Both the position numbers and the translations under genes were made by a program. A stretch of DNA of 16,281 bases from Christensenella sp. UBA7597 (lineage in GTDB: Bacteria > Bacillota > Clostridia > Christensenellales > Borkfalkiaceae): positions 2,132 to 18,412 of the forward strand of contig DLQW01000050.1 of the NCBI GenBank assembly GCA_002474405.1, in the 5' to 3' direction. This document shows, one piece after another, positions 7,240 to 16,281 of this stretch (within the stretch, counting starts at the first letter, position 1; every line of letters starts with the position of its first letter). The notes below the pieces were generated by a model, which had not been told where the DNA came from, searched no databases, and saw only the letters and a program-made list of their open reading frames with translations.

Positions 7240-7350
7240 ATAGTTATATTTTACGTCGCGCGGACGCGCCGCTTAAAAATCCGGCGGAAGAAAAAAGTTC
7301 CGCATATCGAAGCGTGCGCAAAACGCTCCCGCGCCCCGGAAGGAAGATTT

Positions 7351-8622
7351 ATGTCTGCTCTCAACGAATTTCTCGAAACGTCTTACACCGCTTATCACGC
7401 CGTAAAAAACATGGCGGAATACCTCACTGCCAACGGCTTTTCTCTCCTTTCCGAAGGCGAGGACTGGAACGTGGAAGAAGGCGGAAAATACTTTGTAACG
7501 CGCGGCGGCAGCTCGCTCATCGCGTTCACCGTGGGCGCGCTCGATAACGGGCTCGTTTTCAGAATCGCGGCATCGCACGCCGATTCTCCCGCGCTGAAAC
7601 TGAAAGACAACGCCGTATTCGCCACGGGCGCATACGAAAAACTCAACGCCGAATGTTACGGCGGCGGCATCTGGTATTCCTTCTTCGATCGCCCCTTAAA
7701 AATCGCGGGCAGAATCGTGGAAAGCGAAAAGGGCGTTCTTCGTTCCCGCGTGGTGGAATCCGATTATTTCGTAACCATCCCCTCCGTCGCCGTGCACCAG
7801 AACCGCGGCGTAAACGAGGGGTTCGCCGTCAACGCGCAGACGGATCTCTGCCCGCTTTACTCCCTCGCGCGGCAGGGCGGCGATCTCGTATCCTCGTTTT
7901 CCTCGGCGCCCGTGGCGGCGTACGATCTCTACCTCGTCAACGCGCAGTCTCCGTACGTTTTCGGCAGAAACGGAGAATTTCTCGCATCCCCCCGCGTCGA
8001 TAATTTAACCAGCGTTTTCGCCTCCGTGGAAGCGCTTACAAGCGTGCGCGCGGCAAGCGGCGTATGCGTCGCGGCGATTTTCGATAACGAAGAAGTGGGC
8101 AGCCGCACGCTGGAGGGCGCCGGCGGCGACTTCCTCGAACGCACGCTGCGCCGATTGACAAGCGCGCTGAAATTCGACGACGACGAATATTACAAAGCGC
8201 TGCACTCCTCGTTTCTGCTTTCGGCGGATAACGCGCACGCGCTGCACCCCAACCACCCCGAAAAATGCGATCCCACCAACCGCCCCGTGGCGGGCGGCGG
8301 CGTGGTAATCAAATTCCACGCGGATAAAGCGTACACCACCTGCGCGCTTTCCGCTGCGGCGATCGAAGAAATTTTCAGAAACGCGGACGTGCCTTTCCAG
8401 AAATTTTATAACCGTTCGGATGTACGCAGCGGCAGCACGCTCGGCTCCATCTCCCTTTCCAAAGTCAGCCTGTTAAGCGCGGATATCGGCATCGCGCAGT
8501 TTGCGATGCACTCCGCCTGCGAAAGTTTCGCCATCTCGGACTACGCTTCCATGCGTTCGGGCATCCGCGCGTTTTTCGCTTCGTCCATACAGGTATCGGG
8601 CGACGACATCATCATCGGCTAA
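7351..8622 (+). CDS. apeB: M18-family zinc aminopeptidase (aspartyl aminopeptidase type)
   Basis: A 423-residue cytosolic metallopeptidase that removes N-terminal residues, in this family preferring Asp or Glu. Length is usual for M18 (about 420-480). Likely two-zinc site residues: H76 (ASHADSP), D217 (SPRVDNLTS), the catalytic E247 with E248 (FDNEEVGS), D293 (SADNAHALHP) and H387 (FAMHSAC). The closing part FAMHSACESFAISDY also matches the family. The ATG at 7351 follows GGAAGGAAG with good spacing. It has its own promoter at 7211-7239 and is divergent from marR, so it probably forms a single-gene unit. Likely role: recycling peptides. The neighbours do not link it to a pathway. No missing residue or break is seen. 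apeB is used by family resemblance only. Confidence 0.93.
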   Translation: MSALNEFLETSYTAYHAVKNMAEYLTANGFSLLSEGEDWNVEEGGKYFVTRGGSSLIAFTVGALDNGLVFRIAASHADSPALKLKDNAVFATGAYEKLNAECYGGGIWYSFFDRPLKIAGRIVESEKGVLRSRVVESDYFVTIPSVAVHQNRGVNEGFAVNAQTDLCPLYSLARQGGDLVSSFSSAPVAAYDLYLVNAQSPYVFGRNGEFLASPRVDNLTSVFASVEALTSVRAASGVCVAAIFDNEEVGSRTLEGAGGDFLERTLRRLTSALKFDDDEYYKALHSSFLLSADNAHALHPNHPEKCDPTNRPVAGGGVVIKFHADKAYTTCALSAAAIEEIFRNADVPFQKFYNRSDVRSGSTLGSISLSKVSLLSADIGIAQFAMHSACESFAISDYASMRSGIRAFFASSIQVSGDDIIIG

Positions 8623-8800
8623 TCCCCTTGCTTTCCCCTTCGGGCAGGCTTCGCCTGTTTCGTAACGGACTGTCGCTTATCGTTTGTATCTTTAGTTTTT
8701 GCCTTTGGCATATCCCCTTGCCTAAAAAAATCAGCGAACTTCATTTTTTCGGCAAAAATAATCAGCCACTTCGCGGCTTCCCCTTCGGGGGGATTTTCTT

Positions 8801-8830
8801 GCCGAACTGCCGCTTTACGGCAGCTTCGGC
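8801..8830. repeat. Twelve-pair stem-loop within the repeat region
   Basis: GCCGAACTGCCG (8801-8812), loop CTTTA, then CGGCAG (8818-8823), one bulged C, and TTCGGC (8825-8830). Twelve pairs, the strongest single hairpin of the region. No T-run follows on the plus strand, so a terminator role is doubtful. Confidence 0.65.
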
Positions 8831-8953
8831 AGCCTGCTGTCTGTGAAACAGACTGATGAGGGGCGCAGCTTGTTTTCTATATAAAAAATTTTCAAACGAA
8901 GGAGCAGTTCCATCTCCGAAAAGCCATTCGGTCAACGCCCCCTTGCTTTCCCC

Positions 8954-8991
8954 TTTTTCGCTTTTTCTCTTGGGAGAGAAAAAGCGAAAAA
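8954..8991. repeat. Perfect 17-bp inverted repeat with 4-base loop
   Basis: TTTTTCGCTTTTTCTCT (8954-8970), loop TGGG, AGAGAAAAAGCGAAAAA (8975-8991). On both strands the 3' arm ends in A, not T, so it is not a standard terminator. It abuts the second copy of the 17-bp direct repeat. Confidence 0.7.
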
Positions 8992-9095
8992 AACTATGGT
9001 CGCGGGGAAAGTGGCGAGCTTCAGCGAGCCGATAGAGGTCAATTAAAAAACATCGGCTTCCAAGCCTCTTCCAAAAATCCGCCATGTTTTTACGC

Positions 9096-9130
9096 AAAAC
9101 CGCCGCCCCCGAAAAAGGAGCGGCGGTTTT
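9096..9130. terminator. Two-way Rho-independent terminator between convergent genes
   Basis: Perfect 11-bp inverted repeat AAAACCGCCGC (9096-9106) and GCGGCGGTTTT (9120-9130) with a 13-nt loop. On the plus strand TTTTATTTTT follows the stem; on the minus strand it lies 22 bases after the kinase stop codon and ends in TTTT. It serves the kinase operon and can stop reading from the aminopeptidase side. Confidence 0.85.
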
Positions 9131-9152
9131 ATTTTTATGATAAACAGAAAAG

Positions 9153-11052
<1,900 letters not shown>

Positions 11053-11143
11053 AACTTTTTCTACCTCTGAAAAAATAAATTTTACGGATTTTCCCCCGCG
11101 GACGATTTTTTTGCGGAATTTTTCGTTTTTTCCCGCCGCCGCG

Positions 11144-11172
11144 TTGACATTTCCTCCGTTTCGCGCTATAAT
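11144..11172 (+). promoter_or_regulatory. Sigma-A promoter of the AraC-family gene
   Basis: Plus strand: -35 TTGACA (11144-11149), 17-bp spacer, -10 TATAAT (11167-11172), both perfect. Start near 11179, with an AT-rich leader of about 89 nt before the ATG at 11268. The -10 box is half of the palindrome TATAATTATA (11167-11176), so a minus-strand TATAAT at 11171-11176 could serve the nucleotidyltransferase gene, but no good -35 box goes with it. Confidence 0.85.
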
Positions 11173-11267
11173 TATAACATATCGGAAAATAATAATCTAT
11201 ATGTTTTTATATATATTTTCTAAAATTTTCGATATTTTTCCTATTTTTACCTACGGAGAACGGCAGG

Positions 11268-12104
11268 ATGAACAACCCTTACTATACGGAATGTCCCGTG
11301 AAAGACGTGCTTTCCGTTAAATCGCTCTATACATTTTTCAGGAAGCAGATTCCGCGCGATTACAATTTTAAAGGCGAAAGCCACGATTTTCACGAAATTC
11401 TCTGCGTTATGTCCGGCGAGGTGGGCGTAACGGCGGATAAAAACGTATACCGTCTGCCGGCGGGGCAGGCGATTTTTCACCGCGGCGGAGAATTTCATTC
11501 GCTGTGGTCCGACCTCGGCACTTCGCCGGAAATCATCGTGTTTTCTTTTGCCGCCGACGTCTTTCCGCAAAGCGACAAACACCTCTTCACTCTTTCGGCG
11601 CAGCAGCTTTCGGAAATCTCTTCCGTTTTCGCCGCGGCGCAGAAGGCGTTCGTGCTGGAAAGCGTGCGCGTGGCAGCCGTCCGCGAAGGTAAAGAAGCGG
11701 AAGCTTCCGCCGTGGTGAAGCGGCTGGAATTGTTTGTATTGTCGCTGTTTACGGATGCGCCGGAAACGGGATACGTAAACGCGAACGCGGGCAGATCCGC
11801 CGAAAATTACGCGCGCATCGTGTCCGTTCTGGAAACGCACGTGGCAGACGATTTAACGGCGGAACAAATCGCCGGGCTGTGCAATTTAAGCATCCCCGCG
11901 CTGAACAAAACGGTGGCGCGCTATGCGGGCTGCGGCGTGATGAGCTATTACAACGAACTGCGCCTGAAAAAAGCGGAAGAGCTGCTTCTCAACGGTGCAA
12001 GCGTAAAAGAAGCGGCTCTTTCTGTGGGATTTTACAATCAGAATTATTTTTCCGCCTGTTACAAAAAGCACAAGGGCGTTCCGCCCTCGCACGTCAGACC
12101 GTAA
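11268..12104 (+). CDS. AraC-family transcriptional regulator, cupin sensor domain
   Basis: A 278-residue regulator of usual length. Residues about 30-95 form the sugar-sensing cupin (SHDFHEILCVMSGE at 38-51, PAGQAIFHRGGEFHS at 64-78). Residues about 180-278 hold two helix-turn-helix units: LTAEQIAGLCNLS (196-208) and VKEAALSVGFYNQNYFSACY (246-265), closing with the family signature KKHKGVPPSHVR. Such proteins usually activate nearby carbohydrate genes when a sugar binds. Divergent from the nucleotidyltransferase/NahK operon with 215 bases between start codons, so that operon is the first candidate target and an N-acetylhexosamine or a derivative a candidate signal (inference). The ATG at 11268 follows GGAGAACGGCAGG. 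Only one base separates its stop codon from that of the convergent membrane protein gene. Confidence 0.92.
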   Translation: MNNPYYTECPVKDVLSVKSLYTFFRKQIPRDYNFKGESHDFHEILCVMSGEVGVTADKNVYRLPAGQAIFHRGGEFHSLWSDLGTSPEIIVFSFAADVFPQSDKHLFTLSAQQLSEISSVFAAAQKAFVLESVRVAAVREGKEAEASAVVKRLELFVLSLFTDAPETGYVNANAGRSAENYARIVSVLETHVADDLTAEQIAGLCNLSIPALNKTVARYAGCGVMSYYNELRLKKAEELLLNGASVKEAALSVGFYNQNYFSACYKKHKGVPPSHVRP

Positions 12105-12105
12105 T

Positions 12106-12735
12106 TCACAGCATATATTTCGCGGACATTTTCAGTACGGCGGAAAAACTATCGGATAATTCGCGGATTTGTTCCGCGTTCAGCTCCGGCGCGTTTTCAA
12201 ACGCGCCGATTTTTTCTTCCAGCCCCTCCGCTTCCAACCTGTCGCCGACGGAAAGCGCGGCTTTTTTCAGGCGTTTCAAAAGCTCCCGTGCGTGGCGAAG
12301 TTCCACCGCCGGTTCGCAGATTTCCCCGCCCGCGGCGGCGGGCACAGCCGCGGCTTCGCGCAGTTTTTCGCGCACGTAGCCGTTGCCGCGCTCCGGCAGA
12401 ACGTATTCTTCCGCGGCGCGCGCTGCGGCAAATTTTTCGCGGCGTTCCTCCCGTTTTTTCGCACGGCACAGATGCCACAAAAACGCCGCGTACAACAAAA
12501 AATACAGCGCGGCGAGGCAGCAATGCAGCGTGCGGAAATCTTCGGCGGAAAGTTCGCGGCAGTACCCGCAGGCAAGCGAAAACAAAATGAAAAACGCTCC
12601 GCCGCAGGCGAAAAAAGCCGCGTTTTTACGCAGAAAACAGGCGAAAAACAGCGTAAAAAAGGCGCAAACTACGCCGAAAATAATTAAAAAAAGCGGCGAA
12701 ATCGTTAATTTTTCGGTAACTTTCAGGTAATTCAT
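12106..12735 (-). CDS. Small membrane protein of unknown function
   Basis: Not recognised. With the ATG at 12735 it has 209 residues. Three hydrophobic helices are seen at about 13-35, 39-58 and 70-90, followed by a very basic stretch (RAKKREERREK, 91-101) that should face the cytosol. The rest, about 100-209, is charged and helical, with likely coiled-coil parts at 144-180. Eight of its nine Cys (24, 33, 44, 56, 59, 72, 73, 90) lie in or next to the membrane part. Start choice is uncertain: neither the ATG nor an in-frame GTG at 12783 (16 residues longer) has a good ribosome site, and the extension would encode the KNG units of a 21-bp DNA repeat. Follows addA on the same strand after 66 bases, so it may be co-transcribed; nothing else ties it to recombination. 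Confidence 0.7.
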   Translation of the reverse strand: MNYLKVTEKLTISPLFLIIFGVVCAFFTLFFACFLRKNAAFFACGGAFFILFSLACGYCRELSAEDFRTLHCCLAALYFLLYAAFLWHLCRAKKREERREKFAAARAAEEYVLPERGNGYVREKLREAAAVPAAAGGEICEPAVELRHARELLKRLKKAALSVGDRLEAEGLEEKIGAFENAPELNAEQIRELSDSFSAVLKMSAKYML

Positions 12736-12747
12736 GCGCAGATTATG

Positions 12748-12799
12748 CCCGTTTTTCAACGTTTTTAACCCGTTTTTATACACATTTTACCCGTTTTTT
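12748..12799. repeat. Three CCCGTTTTT repeats at exact 21-bp spacing with phased T-tracts
   Basis: CCCGTTTTT occurs at 12748-12756, 12769-12777 and 12790-12798, each 21 bp from the next (two helical turns). Counting all T-runs of four or more, they begin at 12752, 12762, 12773, 12785 and 12794, that is 10, 11, 12 and 9 bp apart. Such phasing usually bends DNA. It fills the gap between addA and the membrane protein gene. Confidence 0.7.
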
Positions 12800-12801
12800 C
12801 G

Positions 12802-15800
12802 CTATATTTCTACGGTGTAGCCGCGGAATAAGTTAAACAATGTACAACGCACGTTTTCCTCTTTCAGCCCCGCGATTTTCGCTACCGCCTTGCGGTACAA
12901 CAAAAGCTGCGGCTTATACCGTTCCTTCAGCGAGGCGGCGTCGCGCGAGGAATATTTATAGTCCACGATGTGCGCGCGGCTTTCTTCCAGCAGCAGCAAA
13001 TCCGCCGCGCCCTGAAACAGCGTGGTTTCGTTTCCGAGATTGCCGTAGCGCTCTTTATCGTAAAAATATACGTCCCGCACGGGCAGCGAAACAAGGAAGT
13101 TCCGCTCACGCAGAATCTGCGTTTTCGGCTGCGGGCGGCGGGAGAGTTCCGCAAACCGCGCGAACACTTCGTTTTTCAGAAGCGAAGCCAGCTTTTCGTT
13201 ATTTAAAAGCGCGTCGTACTCCTCGCTTAACAGCCCCGCGGCTTTCATGCGCGCCCGTTCCTTTTTTGCAAGCTCCGCCGAAGTATCGCCGCCCGCGCGC
13301 AGAAACGCGAAATCGGCGTACTGCAAAAAGGCGTGATAGGCAAGCCCCGTAAGCCGCCGCGTTTCCGAGCCCGCGGCAAACACGCCGGCGGGAACGTCTT
13401 CGTCCGCGACGTATGCGGCGCCCCCCTGCGCGCCGCCGCCCGCCGCCGCTTCGATTTCGCTCATCACCGAGGTGGCGGATTGCTTCACGGGCAGATTTTC
13501 GCCGCCCGCGAACGGGTATTGCCGCCGCATTTCCCGAAGAATCGATTCCGCCAGCGCGGCGTCGAATTCCGTGGAATACGTTGTTTGCTTCGGCTGCTGC
13601 GGCGCCTCTTCCTCTTCGTTTTTCACAAGGTATTTATCGAACACGTAATCGGGGATAAATTCCGCGTACGTATCGGCGTACAGCACGTTCATCGGCGGCG
13701 GTTCTTTGCCGAACACCACGTGCAGCGCGAATTTCGCGCGGGTGAGCGCCACGTAGAAAACGTTCAGTTCGTCCGCGCGTTCCGCGGCGATTTTCTTTTC
13801 TTCGATGAGATCGCGCAGGAGCGTTTCGCGCTTCACCATGTTTTTTACGTTGTACATTTTCGTGGCGACGCCAAGTTCGTCGTCTGCCGAAAGTTCGCCC
13901 CTGTCGTTTCTGCCGCGGAACGGATCGCACGCGTCGCCGAGAATCACCACGGGGTATTCCAGCCCTTTGGAGGAGTGCATGGTGAGAATTTTCACCACGT
14001 TTTCGCCCGCGTTTTCCTCGTACATGATTTCGCCTTTCATCAGCTGCAGTTTCACCAGAAATTCGTGCACGGAAAGCGGCTCCGGATCGGAGGCGAACGA
14101 AAGGAAGTAATGCAGGCGTTTCAGACATTCCTTGCCCGTTTTTCTTGCCAGCAAGCCCGCTTCGGCGCCGCAATCGGAAAACAGCTTCGTAAGCACTTCT
14201 TCCGCGCCCGCCACGCAGGATAAATCGCGCAGATAAGAAAAATAGGCGAAAAAGGCGCGCAGGCGCGCGGCGATGTCATCCGACTTCCCCCGTGCGTACG
14301 CGCGGCAGGCGCCGCGGAACGTTTCCTCTTCGGGATAAGCGAGGCGGATTGCCGAAAGCTCGTCCGGCAGAAAGTTGCCCGCGGGCGAACAGAGCGACGA
14401 ACAGAGCGGAATATCCTGTTCGGCGTTATCGATATAAGAAAGAATATCTTTCGCCGTTCTGATTTCCGGGAAATCGTCCAGACAGACGGGCGAGCACGTT
14501 GAAAAGGGAATATCTTCGAACGTGAACGCGGCGATGATGCCCTGCGTTACGGGCTGCCTGTTTTTGCGCACGAGCACGGCGATATCGCCGTAACTCACCT
14601 GCTTCGTAACGCCTTCGTCCGGATCGAACCAGCTGCGCTTCAGTTCCTCTTTCACGATACGCGCGATTTCGTCGCCCGTGGCGCACCTGCCCGAAAGCGC
14701 GTTGAATTTTTCGTCGCGGACGATTTTGCTGCGTTCGAACACCGAATACACGCCGGAAACGGGCGGTTTGGTTTTCTTTTCTTTTACGGCGAGATGAAAG
14801 CACACTCTGCCGTCGGTTGTATACCGCTTCGCCCCCTCCGTCATCACGCCTTCTTCCGCGTAGTTGACGAACGAGGTATCTTCGCGCATCGCCGCCGAAA
14901 AAATTTCGTTGACGGCGTTTAAAATAGCGGGCGCGCTGCGGAAATTGCTGTTCATGGAAAGCGAATGCGCGCCGCTTTCCGCCGCGTAGGCGCCGCGCTT
15001 TTTGGCGAAATATTCCGAACGGCTGCCGCGGAAACCGTAAATCGCCTGTTTTACGTCGCCTACCAGAAACACGTTTTTGCCGCCGACGGCGGAAAGCAGT
15101 TTTTCCTGCACGGGATTGACGTCCTGATATTCGTCCACGAAAACGTACGGGTATTTTTCGCGCAGTTCGTTTCTGACGGCTTCGTCTTTTAAAAGCGCAA
15201 GCGCGATATGTTCGAGGTCGTTGTAATCGAGCACGTTTTTTTCGCGCTTTTCCGCCGTGTATTTTTCTTCGAACAGCAGTACGTATTTCGCGAGGCTCTT
15301 CGCGATTTTTCCCGCTTCGAGATAATCTTCCAGCGCCTTTGCTCGCACGGGGACTTCCGCCGCTTTTTTGTGCAGATTATCGAACGCCGTTTTGCAATCG
15401 GCAAGCGCGCCGGCGTGTTTTTCGAAATCGGGCGGCAACGATTTGGACTTGCTTTGCTTGCGCGTGTAGCCCGTTTCTTTCGGCACTTCTTTCAGCGCGA
15501 AATAATCTTCCGTGTTTTCGAAATCGAGAAACGCGGCGATTAAAAACGTGGCGTTATCCATCGACTGACGCGTGCTTCCGCCCGCGTTGACCGCCGTGAA
15601 ATATTCTTTTTCTTCTTCGGCGCGGCGGCGGAAATAACGGCATTTGCGTTTGAAATTATCGAGCAAGCCCGCGCAGACGGCGTTGAATTTTTCTTCCGTG
15701 TATTCGGTGCCGCGAAGCAGGAAGTCCCGGTAATCGTCTTTATCGCGCAGCGAGGCATAGGCGGACATGAGCACTTTTTTTAACATGTCGTCCTTTTTTT

Positions 15801-16281
15801 TGCGGAAAAACACCGACAACAAAAGCTGAAAATCGGGGTCGTTTGCCGTATACGCCTCTTCGAACAGCGCCGTTAAAGCGCGCAGCTGCAATTCTCTGCC
15901 CGGTGCGTCGGAGGCGGAAACGATGGAAAAATCGCCGCCCGTGCCCGCCGCGAAATAATGCGTGCGGATAAGGTTTGCGCAGAAAGAATGTATGGTGGAA
16001 AATTCCGCGTTCTGCGCCGCGGAAAGCTGTTTTTTGAGCCGAGGCAGATCGGAAACGGGCGTATCTTCGGAATTGACGGCTTTGACGAGCGCGCTTTTCA
16101 GCTTATCTTTCATCTGCTGCGCGGCTTTCTTCGTGAACGTTACCGCGAGAATTTCCGATACGTCCGCCCCGCCTAAAATCAGGCGGACGATTTTTTCGAT
16201 CATCACCGTGGTTTTGCCGCTGCCCGCCGAAGCCGAAACGATTGCTTTGCCCCGCGCTTCCAGCGCGGCGGTTTGTTCTTC
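12802..16281 (-). CDS. addA: ATP-dependent helicase/nuclease subunit A (AddA), 5' end cut by window
   Basis: The helicase-nuclease subunit of AddAB, which processes double-strand DNA ends for RecA-dependent repair. The reading frame stays open to the window edge, so a start at 16206 would be wrong; 1159 residues are visible and probably only a few at the N-terminus are missing. Numbering from the window edge: Walker A SASAGSGKTT (16-25), motif Ia VTFTKKAAQQM (47-57), motif II DEYQD (383-387), GDVKQAIYGFRGS (408-420), motif IV NSNFRS (444-449), motif V TMHSSKGLEYP (767-777), motif VI FYVALTRAK (842-850). The RecB-type nuclease at the C-terminus has GAAD, then VDYK with D1107 and K1109. Length and motifs fit a working AddA. 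addB would normally be next upstream, outside the window. The stop codon TAG is at 12802-12804. Confidence 0.95.
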   Translation of the reverse strand, partial: EEQTAALEARGKAIVSASAGSGKTTVMIEKIVRLILGGADVSEILAVTFTKKAAQQMKDKLKSALVKAVNSEDTPVSDLPRLKKQLSAAQNAEFSTIHSFCANLIRTHYFAAGTGGDFSIVSASDAPGRELQLRALTALFEEAYTANDPDFQLLLSVFFRKKKDDMLKKVLMSAYASLRDKDDYRDFLLRGTEYTEEKFNAVCAGLLDNFKRKCRYFRRRAEEEKEYFTAVNAGGSTRQSMDNATFLIAAFLDFENTEDYFALKEVPKETGYTRKQSKSKSLPPDFEKHAGALADCKTAFDNLHKKAAEVPVRAKALEDYLEAGKIAKSLAKYVLLFEEKYTAEKREKNVLDYNDLEHIALALLKDEAVRNELREKYPYVFVDEYQDVNPVQEKLLSAVGGKNVFLVGDVKQAIYGFRGSRSEYFAKKRGAYAAESGAHSLSMNSNFRSAPAILNAVNEIFSAAMREDTSFVNYAEEGVMTEGAKRYTTDGRVCFHLAVKEKKTKPPVSGVYSVFERSKIVRDEKFNALSGRCATGDEIARIVKEELKRSWFDPDEGVTKQVSYGDIAVLVRKNRQPVTQGIIAAFTFEDIPFSTCSPVCLDDFPEIRTAKDILSYIDNAEQDIPLCSSLCSPAGNFLPDELSAIRLAYPEEETFRGACRAYARGKSDDIAARLRAFFAYFSYLRDLSCVAGAEEVLTKLFSDCGAEAGLLARKTGKECLKRLHYFLSFASDPEPLSVHEFLVKLQLMKGEIMYEENAGENVVKILTMHSSKGLEYPVVILGDACDPFRGRNDRGELSADDELGVATKMYNVKNMVKRETLLRDLIEEKKIAAERADELNVFYVALTRAKFALHVVFGKEPPPMNVLYADTYAEFIPDYVFDKYLVKNEEEEAPQQPKQTTYSTEFDAALAESILREMRRQYPFAGGENLPVKQSATSVMSEIEAAAGGGAQGGAAYVADEDVPAGVFAAGSETRRLTGLAYHAFLQYADFAFLRAGGDTSAELAKKERARMKAAGLLSEEYDALLNNEKLASLLKNEVFARFAELSRRPQPKTQILRERNFLVSLPVRDVYFYDKERYGNLGNETTLFQGAADLLLLEESRAHIVDYKYSSRDAASLKERYKPQLLLYRKAVAKIAGLKEENVRCTLFNLFRGYTVEI

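Larger units (their letters stand above)
8623..9095. repeat. Intergenic repeat region, train of small hairpins
   Basis: A non-coding stretch between convergent genes. From 8636 to 8853 it holds at least seven inverted repeats, most with three-base loops: CCC-TTC-GGG (8636-8644), CAGGC-TTC-GCCTG (8645-8657), TGCC-TTT-GGCA (8700-8710), AGCCAC-TTC-GCGGCT (8764-8778, one mismatch), CCCC-TTC-GGGG (8780-8790), a long one at 8801-8830, and GTCTGT-GAA-ACAGAC (8839-8853). A 17-bp direct repeat occurs at 8624-8640 and 8939-8955, and a 17-bp inverted repeat at 8954-8991. The overall look, including a CTCATCAGTCTG block on the minus strand, recalls scattered intergenic repeats of gut Clostridia; that is memory, not a search. 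No transposase is present. Confidence 0.6.

Noticed and set aside
12736..12783. GTG start at 12783 for the membrane protein
   Set aside because: The added residues encode the 21-bp DNA repeat and no ribosome site is seen. Kept as an open alternative, since the ATG at 12735 also lacks a good one.

Overview
This 16.3 kb window looks like ordinary chromosome from an anaerobic, probably gut-associated member of the Clostridia (Bacillota). The grounds are Bacillus-type promoters (TTGACA / TATAAT), GGAGG-like ribosome binding sites, an AddA-type recombination helicase-nuclease, a MarR-controlled MacB-type ABC exporter, an N-acetylhexosamine 1-kinase, and an intergenic repeat of a style I recall from uncultured gut Clostridia. 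G+C is roughly half by eye. The lineage call is inference. There is no rRNA, tRNA, CRISPR array, phage or transposase gene.

Layout. (1) Positions 1-3305, minus strand: a 2-keto-3-deoxygluconate (KDG) module read as KDPG aldolase (fused to a VOC/glyoxalase-like domain), then an unrecognised lipoprotein, then KDG kinase (cut by the window edge). Its promoter lies inside the terminator of the next unit. (2) Positions 3350-6984, minus strand: a MarR regulator with a clear promoter and a palindromic operator, then a 307-base gap holding a hairpin, then a 934-residue ABC ATPase-permease fusion. (3) Positions 7211-8622, plus strand: an M18 aminopeptidase with its own promoter and a roughly 105-nt leader. 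(4) Positions 8623-9130: a non-coding repeat region full of small hairpins, ending in a two-way terminator between convergent genes. (5) Positions 9153-12104: a HexNAc salvage pair (nucleotidyltransferase then NahK-like kinase, overlapping by 26 bases, minus strand) and a divergent AraC-family regulator (plus strand). (6) Positions 12106-16281, minus strand: addA (5' end off the window) and a small membrane protein, with three 21-bp-spaced repeats and phased T-tracts between them.

How the genes work together. Aldolase and kinase are the last two steps of hexuronate/KDG catabolism: the kinase makes KDPG and the aldolase splits it to pyruvate and glyceraldehyde-3-phosphate. The NahK-like kinase makes GlcNAc-1-P or GalNAc-1-P, and the neighbouring nucleotidyltransferase could turn this into a UDP-sugar. 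Together these fit growth on host or plant glycans. The MarR/ABC pair suggests an inducible exporter.

I see no clearly new multi-gene system. The points most worth following are the aldolase-VOC fusion that keeps all four predicted metal-ligand positions, the unknown lipoprotein wedged into the KDG operon, the promoter-in-terminator at 3276-3324, the hairpin-rich repeat at 8623-9095, and the 21-bp-phased repeat at 12748-12799.
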